Source: Elstera sp044372965
GTDB taxonomy: Bacteria > Pseudomonadota > Alphaproteobacteria > Elsterales > Elsteraceae
DNA length: 64,000 nt
Assembly: GCF_044372965.1 (NCBI RefSeq)
Contig: NZ_JBILQX010000003.1
Location: forward strand, 1-64,000
Direction: 5' to 3'
Shown in pieces: positions 1 to 7,114 of the stretch. The notes below the pieces were generated by a model that was not told the DNA's origin, did not search any database, and saw nothing but the letters and a program-made list of their open reading frames with translations. The translations under genes and the position numbers were made by a program. Each line of letters starts with the position of its first letter. Within the stretch, counting starts at the first letter, position 1.

Positions 1-8
1 GAATTTAA

Positions 9-1172
9 TCATGCCGTGCGTCCCCGTTGGGCGAGGGCGGCGAGCAGCCGGAATAGCGCGTCAAGGGTGAGGGCCAGCAGCACAATCGGCACCGCGCCCA
101 GCAGCACAAGGTTTCCGGCATTGGCGGAGACGCCTTGGAACATGAGCGCCCCCAATCCGCCCGCGCCAATCAGGGCGGTGACGGCGGCAAGGCCAATTGT
201 TTGCACAAGGGTAATCCGCACCCCAGAAAGAATGACGGGAAGGGCCAAGGGCAGTTCTACCTGCCAAAAAATCTGCCGAACCGTCAGCCCCATGCCGCGC
301 GCCGCATCCAAAGTGGCGGCGGGAACGCCTGCGAGCCCTTCCGCCATGTTGCGCGTCACCGGGAGAATCGCATAGAGCGTGAGCGCGACCGTTGCCGGGG
401 CAAGGCCGATGCCGCTAATGCCGAGGCGTCCCAAGGCGGGAAACAGCGCCGCGAGTTCAGATAGCGGGGCCATCAGCAGCCCGAAGAGGGCAATCGACGG
501 GATGGTTTGGATCAACCCAAGCGTTCCCAAAACAGGGGCTTTCAGCGCCGGGTTTCGGTGCAGGCGCACCCCGAGCGGCAGGCCGAGCGCGAGGGTGGGC
601 AGCAGCGCGAGGGCGACGATTTCCCCATGCCGGAACACCGCCTCGGCAAAGGCTTCGCGCTTGGCGCCATATTCTTTTAACAGGGCAAGATTATCGAGCG
701 CGCCGCTTGTCAGCAGCAGGACGGCGGGGGCGAGCCCTAGCACCATTAGCAAACCACGCCCGGCAGGGGGCAGGGCTAAGCGCTTGCCCGCATCCACCGC
801 CAGCAGCCCCGCGAGCCCCACTAGCATCCAGCCGCCTGATCCGAAGGCGGTTCGGCCCAGGGGGGAGGCTTGGGCGTCTGCCACCACCCCCGCGCCCCAA
901 AGGTAGAGCGGCGGCACGGTAAGGGCGGCGGTAAGCGCTAGGAGCGCGCGGGTTTTCACACTGAGCCGGGGAAATGCGCCCGCCGCGAAGATCGTCAGCA
1001 GGGCGAGCCCGAGGCCGATCACCAGCGGCAGCGGCAGCGCCTCCCACGGCACCGCCCGGCCCGATAGCAGCCGGTTCGGGGCGTGGGTGAGGAGCGGCAG
1101 GCCAAGCCCGGCCAAGACAGCGCCCAGGCCGAGCAGGAGATAGACCCGCGTTCCCGTCGCCTCCGGCGGCAT
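9..1172 (-). CDS. Osmoprotectant (glycine betaine-type) ABC transporter permease
   Basis: This 387-residue inner-membrane protein has many hydrophobic segments. The C-terminal half carries the typical binding-protein-dependent permease loop (about residues 265-330, with TRNMAEGLAGVP and the following DAARGMGL). The long hydrophobic N-terminal half, before the transport domain, resembles the YehY-type permease of the OsmF system more than short OpuBB proteins. It lies 6 bp downstream of the binding-protein gene and is co-transcribed with it. The ATPase and any second permease would lie to the left, outside the window. The substrate (glycine betaine, choline or a relative) is inferred from family only. 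Confidence 0.85.
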   Translation of the reverse strand: MPPEATGTRVYLLLGLGAVLAGLGLPLLTHAPNRLLSGRAVPWEALPLPLVIGLGLALLTIFAAGAFPRLSVKTRALLALTAALTVPPLYLWGAGVVADAQASPLGRTAFGSGGWMLVGLAGLLAVDAGKRLALPPAGRGLLMVLGLAPAVLLLTSGALDNLALLKEYGAKREAFAEAVFRHGEIVALALLPTLALGLPLGVRLHRNPALKAPVLGTLGLIQTIPSIALFGLLMAPLSELAALFPALGRLGISGIGLAPATVALTLYAILPVTRNMAEGLAGVPAATLDAARGMGLTVRQIFWQVELPLALPVILSGVRITLVQTIGLAAVTALIGAGGLGALMFQGVSANAGNLVLLGAVPIVLLALTLDALFRLLAALAQRGRTA

Positions 1173-1178
1173 GCTGGG

Positions 1179-2117
1179 TTACTTCTTCACAAAGCCCTTT
1201 TCGGCCAAATAGGCGGCGGCAACCTGTTTAGCGTCTTGGCCTTCGATGGCGATTTTGGCGTTGAGACCCCGCAGCACATCGGCGTTCAACGAGGCAAATA
1301 CCGGCTCCAAGCTGGTGCGGATGGCGGGATAGGCGGCCAGCACCTCCGCCCGAACCACAGGGGCGGGTTCATAGACGATCTGCGCGCCCTTATTATCTTC
1401 CAAGGCGACAAGACCCAGGGCCGAAATCGCGGCATCGGTGCCGTAAGCCATGGCGGCATTCACGCCGGAGGTTTTTTCGCCCGCCGCGCGCAAGGTGACA
1501 GCGGTATCGCCGCCCGCCAGCACCAGCAGTTGATCGGGTTTCAAGGTAAAGCCATAGGCGGCTTGGAAGGCCGGCAGGGCTGCGGGGCTTTCAACGAATT
1601 CCGCCGAGCCTGCGAGCTTCACCGCGCCGCCTTTGGCGACCCACGCGCCAAACTCTTCCAACGTCTTTAGCTTATTCGGCCCGGCCACATCCTGGCGCAG
1701 GGCGATTGCCCAGGTATTGTTGGCGGGGGCCGATTTCAGCCAGACCAGCTTGTTCTTTTCATCCAGGCTGCGGGCGCGCTCGTAGCCCTCCGCCGATTTC
1801 TTCCAGACGGGATCGGAATCTTGGCTGTGGAAGAAGGCCGCATTGCCCGTGTACTCGGGATAAATATCGATCTCGCCCGCCAGCAGCGCGCCGCGCGTGA
1901 TTTTCGTCGGGCCGAGTTGCAGCTTGCTCACGGTTTTAATGCCGTTGGCTTCCAGCGTTTGCTGAATGAGATTACCGAGCAAGCTTGCTTCCGCATCAAG
2001 CTTGGAGCTCACGCGCACCGGATCGGCGGCGTGCGCGCCCGTCACCAGTCCTAACGCGATGAGGAGCCCCGCCCCTGTGTGAGCGGCACGCTGACGGAGG
2101 ATGGAACGCATCGTCAT
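1179..2117 (-). CDS. Osmoprotectant ABC transporter substrate-binding protein (OsmF/YehZ-like)
   Basis: This 312-residue protein has an N-terminal signal peptide ending near ALGLVTGAHA (about residue 30), so it is exported to the periplasm. The mature part begins with the OpuAC-type fold (VRVSSKLDAEASLLGNLI) and contains the family signature GEIDIYPEYTGN near residue 80. It should capture a quaternary-amine osmolyte and deliver it to the permease encoded 6 bp downstream. A second ATG two codons after the chosen start is an equally possible start. The 155 bp to nasT hold the divergent promoters of the two units. Confidence 0.87.
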   Translation of the reverse strand: MTMRSILRQRAAHTGAGLLIALGLVTGAHAADPVRVSSKLDAEASLLGNLIQQTLEANGIKTVSKLQLGPTKITRGALLAGEIDIYPEYTGNAAFFHSQDSDPVWKKSAEGYERARSLDEKNKLVWLKSAPANNTWAIALRQDVAGPNKLKTLEEFGAWVAKGGAVKLAGSAEFVESPAALPAFQAAYGFTLKPDQLLVLAGGDTAVTLRAAGEKTSGVNAAMAYGTDAAISALGLVALEDNKGAQIVYEPAPVVRAEVLAAYPAIRTSLEPVFASLNADVLRGLNAKIAIEGQDAKQVAAAYLAEKGFVKK

Positions 2118-2272
2118 GGCTTATCCCTTTCAGGGGAGGGTGAATAAAATGAGAACATAAGCGCCTTCTTGGACAAGCATCAAGTGTTTTCGGCCCGCCC
2201 TATTTCGCTCTCACGCGGGAAAGGGTTACAGGCACGGCGGGGCATGGCCCATCCCTTGCTTCCGAAGGCGCT

Positions 2273-2860
2273 ATGAAACTCCGAGTTCTGGTTATCGACG
2301 CGAATGAAACGCGGGCAGCGGGCACGCAAGCGGCGCTTGCGGCGGAGGGCTGCATTGTGCTGACCCCGCCGCCCGCGCCGATGCCGCCGCTCGCCGATCT
2401 GGTGCAGGCGCTAAGGCCCGATGCCGTGCTGATCGAGATGGATAACCCCAACCGCGACGCGCTGGAGCAAGCGCAAATCCTTCAGCCGGGCGGGCGCGGC
2501 GCACCGATTTTGCTCTTCGCCCCCGGCGGCGATGAAGAGGCCGTGGCGGAAGCCTTGCGCGCCGGGGTAAGTGCCTATGCAGCGCCGGGGGTGGATTTCG
2601 GCAAGGTTAAACCGCTGCTCGATCTCGCCATTGCCCATTTCCGGGCCTTCTCCACCCTGAAGGCGGAGCTTGCTGCGGCGCAACGATCCTTAGCGGATCG
2701 TAAGCTGATCGAACGCGCCAAGGGCATCGTCATGCGCGAGCGCGGCTGTGAGGAGGAGGAAGCCTATCGACACCTGCGCCGCCTCGCCATGGATCGCGGC
2801 CAGCGTCTTAGCGAGATTGCTCAACAAATCATCACCGTTGCCGAGTTGCTGTCGAAATAG
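2273..2860 (+). CDS. nasT: Nitrate/nitrite-responsive antitermination regulator NasT (ANTAR)
   Basis: This 195-residue RNA-binding regulator has a receiver-like domain (residues 1-120), a short coiled coil, and a C-terminal ANTAR domain (about 135-192) with the hallmark KLIERAKGIVMRERGCEEEEAY. NasT proteins bind paired hexaloop hairpins in leader RNA and prevent termination; the partner NasS holds NasT inactive without nitrate. The receiver is degenerate: the usual phospho-acceptor aspartate is glutamate (VLIEMDNP), which fits control by protein contact, not phosphorylation. A target leader lies just downstream at 2949-3060. Start ATG with GAAGG upstream. Confidence 0.93.
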   Translation: MKLRVLVIDANETRAAGTQAALAAEGCIVLTPPPAPMPPLADLVQALRPDAVLIEMDNPNRDALEQAQILQPGGRGAPILLFAPGGDEEAVAEALRAGVSAYAAPGVDFGKVKPLLDLAIAHFRAFSTLKAELAAAQRSLADRKLIERAKGIVMRERGCEEEEAYRHLRRLAMDRGQRLSEIAQQIITVAELLSK

Positions 2861-2927
2861 GCAGTATTGTTGAAAAAAATAGGGCCTGCTTCCTGACCAA
2901 CGTGCTGCACTGCCGCGAAACCTGGAC

Positions 2928-2944
2928 TTGGCACGCAGATTGCT
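2928..2944 (+). promoter_or_regulatory. Sigma-54 (-24/-12) promoter of the nas operon
   Basis: TTGGCAC, five bases, then TTGCT, with GG (2930-2931) and GC (2942-2943) exactly 12 bp apart. This is a near-perfect sigma-54 element. Transcription would begin near 2955, just before the first ANTAR hairpin. It suggests NtrC-type nitrogen control on top of nitrate control by NasT. No clear NtrC site was found upstream. Confidence 0.8.
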
Positions 2945-2948
2945 AAAT

Positions 2949-3002
2949 CGGGTTCAGGTGTAAGGGGCAATGGCGTCCCGAACCCGCAGGACAATGGCGT
3001 CC
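2949..3002 (+). ncRNA. ANTAR-target two-hairpin leader RNA of the nas operon
   Basis: There are two small hairpins with identical hexaloops AATGGC, that is, A at loop position 1 and G at position 4 as in known ANTAR targets. Hairpin 1: GGGGC 2964-2968 pairs with GTCCC 2975-2979. Hairpin 2: GGAC 2989-2992 pairs with GTCC 2999-3002. A 7-bp stem (CGGGTTC 2949-2955 with GAACCCG 2980-2986) can also enclose hairpin 1, but most of its 5' arm lies before the predicted sigma-54 start. It is the expected binding site for NasT. Confidence 0.88.
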
Positions 3003-3060
3003 GAAGACCGATTGTTCCCCGATTCTGGGGGCAGTTAGGGCTTCGGGCGCCTTTTTGTTT
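2996..3060 (+). terminator. Regulated intrinsic terminator in the nas leader
   Basis: GGCGTCCGAAGACC (2996-3009) pairs with GGGCTTCGGGCGCC (3038-3051): 14 positions with 12 Watson-Crick pairs, one G-U and one mismatch. CCCC/GGGG (3017-3020/3027-3030) forms an inner helix, and a T-rich run follows at 3052-3062. The 5' arm contains the 3' arm of ANTAR hairpin 2, so NasT-stabilised hairpin 2 and the terminator are mutually exclusive. The T-run abuts the nasS ribosome-binding site (GGAG 3063-3066). Confidence 0.85.
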
Positions 3061-3072
3061 TTGGAGCCGCCT

Positions 3073-4137
3073 ATGCCGTCTTTGGCCGATCCCGTCAGCC
3101 CTGCTTCCGCTGCCACTGCCACCCGCGTCGCGGTGAGCCTTGGCTTCATGCCCTTGACCGACTGCGCCCCGCTGATCGTGGCGCAGCAGGAGGGTTATTT
3201 TGCCGCCGAAGGGCTGGAGGTGAGCCTGTCGCGCGAAGCCTCCTGGGCCAATATTCGCGATAAGGTGCTGGTCGGCGCGCTGGAGGGTGCCCAGATGATC
3301 GCGCCGATGCCGCTCGCGATGAGCCTCGGGATCGCAACGCCCGTAACGCCAATGGCGACGCTGCTGACGCTGTCGGTGCAAGGCAATACGATTGCGCTGG
3401 CGCAAAGCCTGCTCGATGCGCTGGGGCCGGAGGCCGCTTTCGAACGCCCGCTCTCCGCCGCCCGGCTGAAAGCGGTTCTGCCGGAACTGACCGCCCGGCG
3501 CGGTCGCCCGCTGACCTTCGCCGCCGTCTTCGGCATCTCCACGCATATGGTGCAACTGCGCGATTGGCTGGCGGCAGGGGGGATCGACCCGGATGCGGAC
3601 CTGCGGGTGATCGTCGTGCCGCCCGCCCAAACCGTGGCGCAGATCGAAGCGGGTAATCTCGATGGGTTTTGCGCGGGCGAGCCCTGGGGCTCCTGGGCAG
3701 CGGCGCGCGGCGTCGGGCAACCGGTGGCGCTGAGTTCCGATATTACGCCGGGCATGCCGGAGAAAGTCTTTGCCGTGCGCGCCGATTTCGCCGCCCGCGC
3801 GCCGGAAACCGTGTCGGCGCTCATTCGGGCCTTGGTGAAAGCTGGGGCCTGGTGCGATGCGCCCGCCAACCGGGCCGAGCTTGCGCGTCGTCTCGCCGCG
3901 CCTGAATTGCTCGATCTGCCCGAAGCGGTTATCGCCGCCTCCTTGACGGCAGAACCCCCCTTCACGCCGCGCTTTCACCAGTTCAGCGGCCCCTGGCAAC
4001 GCCCCGATTTAGGCGCGGGGCAAGCCCTGCTGACGAGCCTCAAGCGGTGGCGCTTGGTGCCGCCCGAAACCGATTCCGCCGCCGTCGCCCGCTGCTTGCG
4101 CGCCGATCTCTTCGATCTTGCTTTTTCTGCCGCTTAA
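3073..4137 (+). CDS. nasS: Nitrate sensor NasS (NrtA-like, cytoplasmic)
   Basis: This 354-residue protein belongs to the nitrate/bicarbonate-binding NrtA/CmpA family but has no signal peptide. The N-terminus runs directly into the ligand-binding fold (VAVSLGFMPLTDCAPLIVAQQEGYFAAEG starts near residue 19, quoted here only in outline), with DLRVIVVPPAQTVAQIEAG and FCAGEPWGSWAA further on. That matches NasS, which binds nitrate and releases NasT. ATG 3073 is chosen over an in-frame TTG at 3055 because the TTG lies inside the terminator T-run, while GGAG sits 6 bp before the ATG. Here nasS lies downstream of the NasT-controlled terminator. An extra transport-associated binding protein is a less likely reading. 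Confidence 0.82.
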   Translation: MPSLADPVSPASAATATRVAVSLGFMPLTDCAPLIVAQQEGYFAAEGLEVSLSREASWANIRDKVLVGALEGAQMIAPMPLAMSLGIATPVTPMATLLTLSVQGNTIALAQSLLDALGPEAAFERPLSAARLKAVLPELTARRGRPLTFAAVFGISTHMVQLRDWLAAGGIDPDADLRVIVVPPAQTVAQIEAGNLDGFCAGEPWGSWAAARGVGQPVALSSDITPGMPEKVFAVRADFAARAPETVSALIRALVKAGAWCDAPANRAELARRLAAPELLDLPEAVIAASLTAEPPFTPRFHQFSGPWQRPDLGAGQALLTSLKRWRLVPPETDSAAVARCLRADLFDLAFSAA

Positions 4138-4149
4138 GGAGTTTGACCC

Positions 4150-5421
4150 ATGCGTGATTTTTCCCGTCGGACGCTGCTGAAAACCTCCGGCATGGCCGCC
4201 ACGTTGGCCGCCGCAAAATCCCTGTTTCCGGCGGGCGCTTTTGCCCAAGGGGCGGGGCTTGAAACGACGAAAGCCACCTTGGGCTATATCGCGCTTACCG
4301 ATGCGAGCCCGCTGATTATCGCCAAGGAAAAAGGGCTGTTCGCCAAGTACGGCATGCCCGATGTGGAGGTGGTAAAACAGGCAAGCTGGGGCACGACGCG
4401 CGATAATCTCGAACTCGGGTCGGGCGGCGGCGGCATTGATGGCGCGCATATTCTGACCCCGATGCCCTATCTGCTGCAGCTTGGCAAAATCAGCAAAAAC
4501 AATCAGCCCGTGCCCATCTCCATTGTGCTGCGGCTCAATACCAATGGTCAGGCGATTTCGGTCTCGAACGCGTATAAAGATCTGAAGGTCGGCCTCAATT
4601 CGGCCCCGCTGAAAGATGTGTTCAAGGGCGTTGCCGCCAGCGGCAAGGAAATTAAAATCGCCATGACCTTCCGGGGCGGCACCCACGATCTCTGGATTCG
4701 GTACTGGCTGGCCGCCGGCGGGATCGATCCGGATAAGGACGTTCAAACCATCGTCGTGCCGCCGCCCCAAATGGTGGCGAATATGAAAGTCGGCTCAATG
4801 GAAGCCTTCTGCGTTGGCGAGCCGTGGAATGCCCAATTGGTCAATCAGGGCATCGGTTACACCGCCGTTTCGACCGGGGAGTTCTGGAAGGATCACCCGG
4901 AAAAAAGCCTCGCCTTGCGCACGGACTGGATCGAGAAGAATCCGAAAGCGGCGGTCGCTCTCACCGCCGCCGTGCTCGAAGCGCAACAATGGTGCGATAA
5001 GCCCGAGAATAGGGAGGAAATGTGCACGATTGTCGGCAAGCGCGCGTGGTTCAACGTGCCGGTTGCCGACATTATCGGGCGGACGAAGGGGGATTTCGAT
5101 TTCGGCACGGGCCGGAAAGAAACCAATGCCCCCTATGTGATGAAGTTCTGGGCCGACCACGCCTCCTACCCGTTCCAAAGCCATGATTTATGGTTCCTCA
5201 CGGAAAATATCCGCTGGGGCGTGCTCGCGCCGGAAACCGATCTTGCGGGCACCATCAAGGCCGTGAACCGGCAAGACGTGTGGCGGGAGGCGGCGAAGTT
5301 GATCGGGGCAACCGGCCCCGAGGGCACCAGCCGAGGGGTCGAGACCTTCTTCGATGGCATCAAATTCGACCCCGCCAATCCGCAAGCCTATCTGGCCGCG
5401 CAAAAAATTAAGCGCGTCTGA
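4150..5421 (+). CDS. nrtA: Nitrate ABC transporter substrate-binding protein
   Basis: This 423-residue exported protein begins with a twin-arginine signal (SRRTLLK at residues 5-11, hydrophobic stretch, cleavage near FAQGA at about 33). The mature domain is NrtA-like: LGYIALTDASPLIIAKEKGLF, TFRGGTHDLWIRYWLAAGG and FCVGEPWN. It binds nitrate (possibly nitrite) in the periplasm and feeds the permease encoded next. It is a paralogue of nasS, which lies 12 bp upstream but lacks a signal. The length matches the family. A good ribosome site (AAGGAG) overlaps the end of nasS. Confidence 0.92.
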   Translation: MRDFSRRTLLKTSGMAATLAAAKSLFPAGAFAQGAGLETTKATLGYIALTDASPLIIAKEKGLFAKYGMPDVEVVKQASWGTTRDNLELGSGGGGIDGAHILTPMPYLLQLGKISKNNQPVPISIVLRLNTNGQAISVSNAYKDLKVGLNSAPLKDVFKGVAASGKEIKIAMTFRGGTHDLWIRYWLAAGGIDPDKDVQTIVVPPPQMVANMKVGSMEAFCVGEPWNAQLVNQGIGYTAVSTGEFWKDHPEKSLALRTDWIEKNPKAAVALTAAVLEAQQWCDKPENREEMCTIVGKRAWFNVPVADIIGRTKGDFDFGTGRKETNAPYVMKFWADHASYPFQSHDLWFLTENIRWGVLAPETDLAGTIKAVNRQDVWREAAKLIGATGPEGTSRGVETFFDGIKFDPANPQAYLAAQKIKRV

Positions 5422-5454
5422 TTTCGCTGCCGCCCCTGCCTTAGGAGAGTTCCC

Positions 5455-6303
5455 ATGACCGATACGCCGCTTCCCTCCCCAGCACCGGGCCTGACCTTGC
5501 CCCGCCTTCCCGCCTTTGCCGCCTTCGGCAAATCGGTGGCGGCGCGGGTGTTGCCGCCCTTGGTGATGTTGGTTTTGCTGATCGGTCTATGGGAGCTCGC
5601 CGCCAGCGGGCCTAAGGCGGCGCTGCCCTCGCCGAGCCTGATTTTCAAGCAAAGCCTGGAGTTGATCGTCGATCCGTTCTACGACCGGGGCGGGCTCGAT
5701 AAGGGGCTGTTTTGGCATATTCTCGCCAGCCTCACCCGCGTGGCGCAAGGCTTTGCCATTGCCGCCGTGGTGGGCGTGCTTACGGGGGTGCTGCTGGGCC
5801 AAAGCCAACTTGCGCTGCGTGGGCTCGACCCTTTGTTCCAAATCCTGCGCACCATTCCGCCGCTTGCGTGGTTGCCGCTCTCGCTGGCCGCTTTTCGCGA
5901 CAGCAATCCGTCGGCGATTTTCGTGATTTTCATTACCTCGGTCTGGCCGATCCTGATCAATACCTCCGTGGGGGTGCGCGCCATTCCGCAAGATTATCGC
6001 AACGTTGCGGCGGTCTTGCGACTCAATCATCTTGAGTTTTTCTTCAAGATCGTCCTGCCCTCCACGGTTCCCTATATCTTTACGGGTCTGCGCATCGGGA
6101 TCGGCCTGTCGTGGCTCGCCATTATTGCCGCCGAGATGCTGATTGGCGGCGTTGGGATTGGCTTCTTTATTTGGGATGCGTGGAACAGTTCCAACATCTC
6201 GGACATCATCGTCGCCCTCGTCTACGTCGGTCTGGTCGGCTTCTGCCTCGACCGGGTGATCGCGGGCATCGGGGCTCTCTGCGCCCGTGGCGCTAAAGCG
6301 TAA
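5455..6303 (+). CDS. nrtB: Nitrate ABC transporter permease
   Basis: This 282-residue membrane protein has about six hydrophobic segments. The cytoplasmic coupling loop is typical of NrtB/SsuC/TauC permeases, with RTIPPLAWLPLSLAAF near residue 135 and a conserved region after YRNVAAVLRLNHLEFF. The C-terminal IIAAEMLIGGVGIGFFIWDA is characteristic of nitrate permeases. It forms the channel for nitrate delivered by NrtA. It lies 33 bp after nrtA and 14 bp before the ATPase gene. Confidence 0.92.
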   Translation: MTDTPLPSPAPGLTLPRLPAFAAFGKSVAARVLPPLVMLVLLIGLWELAASGPKAALPSPSLIFKQSLELIVDPFYDRGGLDKGLFWHILASLTRVAQGFAIAAVVGVLTGVLLGQSQLALRGLDPLFQILRTIPPLAWLPLSLAAFRDSNPSAIFVIFITSVWPILINTSVGVRAIPQDYRNVAAVLRLNHLEFFFKIVLPSTVPYIFTGLRIGIGLSWLAIIAAEMLIGGVGIGFFIWDAWNSSNISDIIVALVYVGLVGFCLDRVIAGIGALCARGAKA

Positions 6304-6317
6304 GGGAGGCCGGGATC

Positions 6318-7103
6318 ATGACGAAACCCTATCTGCAAATCAGCAACGTGGGCATTCAGTTCGGCACCAATACCGTGCTTCAGAATGTTTCCCTCGATAT
6401 TCAGCGCGGCGAGTTTCTGGCGATTATCGGCCACTCGGGTTGCGGTAAATCGACCTTGCTCAATATCGTCGCCGGGCTGCTGCAAGCCACCACGGGCGGG
6501 GTATTGCTGGAAGATAAAGAAGTGAACGCGCCGGGGCCGGATCGGGCCGTGGTTTTCCAAAACCATTCGCTGCTGCCGTGGCTGACGGTGGAAGAAAACG
6601 TGCGCCTCGCGGTGGATAAGGTCTTCGGCAAAACCAAAAGCCGGGCCGAGCGGCGCGACTGGGTGCGCCATAATCTCGATCTCGTGAACATGAGCCACGC
6701 GCTCGTGCGTCGCCCCAATGAGATTTCCGGCGGGATGAAGCAGCGCGTTGGCATTGCCCGCGCCCTTGCGATGGAGCCGAAGGTTCTGCTGATGGACGAG
6801 CCCTTCGGCGCGCTCGACGCCCTCACCCGCGCCCAGCTTCAAGATACGGTGATGGGGTTGCAGCAGCAGCTCAATAATACCGTGCTGATGATTACCCATG
6901 ATGTTGACGAGGCGGTGCTGCTCTCCGACCGCATCGTAATGATGACCAACGGTCCTGCCGCCACCATCGGTGAAGTGCTGACCGTGCCGCTGGCCCGCCC
7001 CCGCGACCGCCTGGCGCTGGCTGCCGATCCCACCTATGTGGCCTGCCGCGCGGCAGTGCTGCAATTCCTCTACGAACGTCACCGCCACCCAACGGCGGCG
7101 TGA
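6318..7103 (+). CDS. nrtD: Nitrate ABC transporter ATPase
   Basis: This 261-residue cytoplasmic ATPase carries Walker A GHSGCGKST (residues 38-46), the signature ISGGMKQRVGIARAL, Walker B VLLMDEPFGALD and the switch histidine in LMITHDVDEA. It powers the NrtAB nitrate importer. It has the length of NrtD/SsuB proteins and no C-terminal binding-protein domain, so it is not the NrtC type. Its stop codon precedes the nirB ATG by 11 bp. Confidence 0.92.
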   Translation: MTKPYLQISNVGIQFGTNTVLQNVSLDIQRGEFLAIIGHSGCGKSTLLNIVAGLLQATTGGVLLEDKEVNAPGPDRAVVFQNHSLLPWLTVEENVRLAVDKVFGKTKSRAERRDWVRHNLDLVNMSHALVRRPNEISGGMKQRVGIARALAMEPKVLLMDEPFGALDALTRAQLQDTVMGLQQQLNNTVLMITHDVDEAVLLSDRIVMMTNGPAATIGEVLTVPLARPRDRLALAADPTYVACRAAVLQFLYERHRHPTAA

Positions 7104-7114
7104 GGAGCCCGATT

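Noticed and set aside
2245..2260. Sigma-54-like element (TGGCCC-N5-TTGCT) just before nasT
   Set aside because: The spacing is correct, but transcription would begin at about 2271, two bases before the nasT ATG and after its ribosome site. It is probably chance.
2821..3999. Long open frame on the minus strand across nasS
   Set aside because: It is a high-GC shadow of nasS and the leader. It has no ribosome site or family motif, and the real protein lies on the plus strand.
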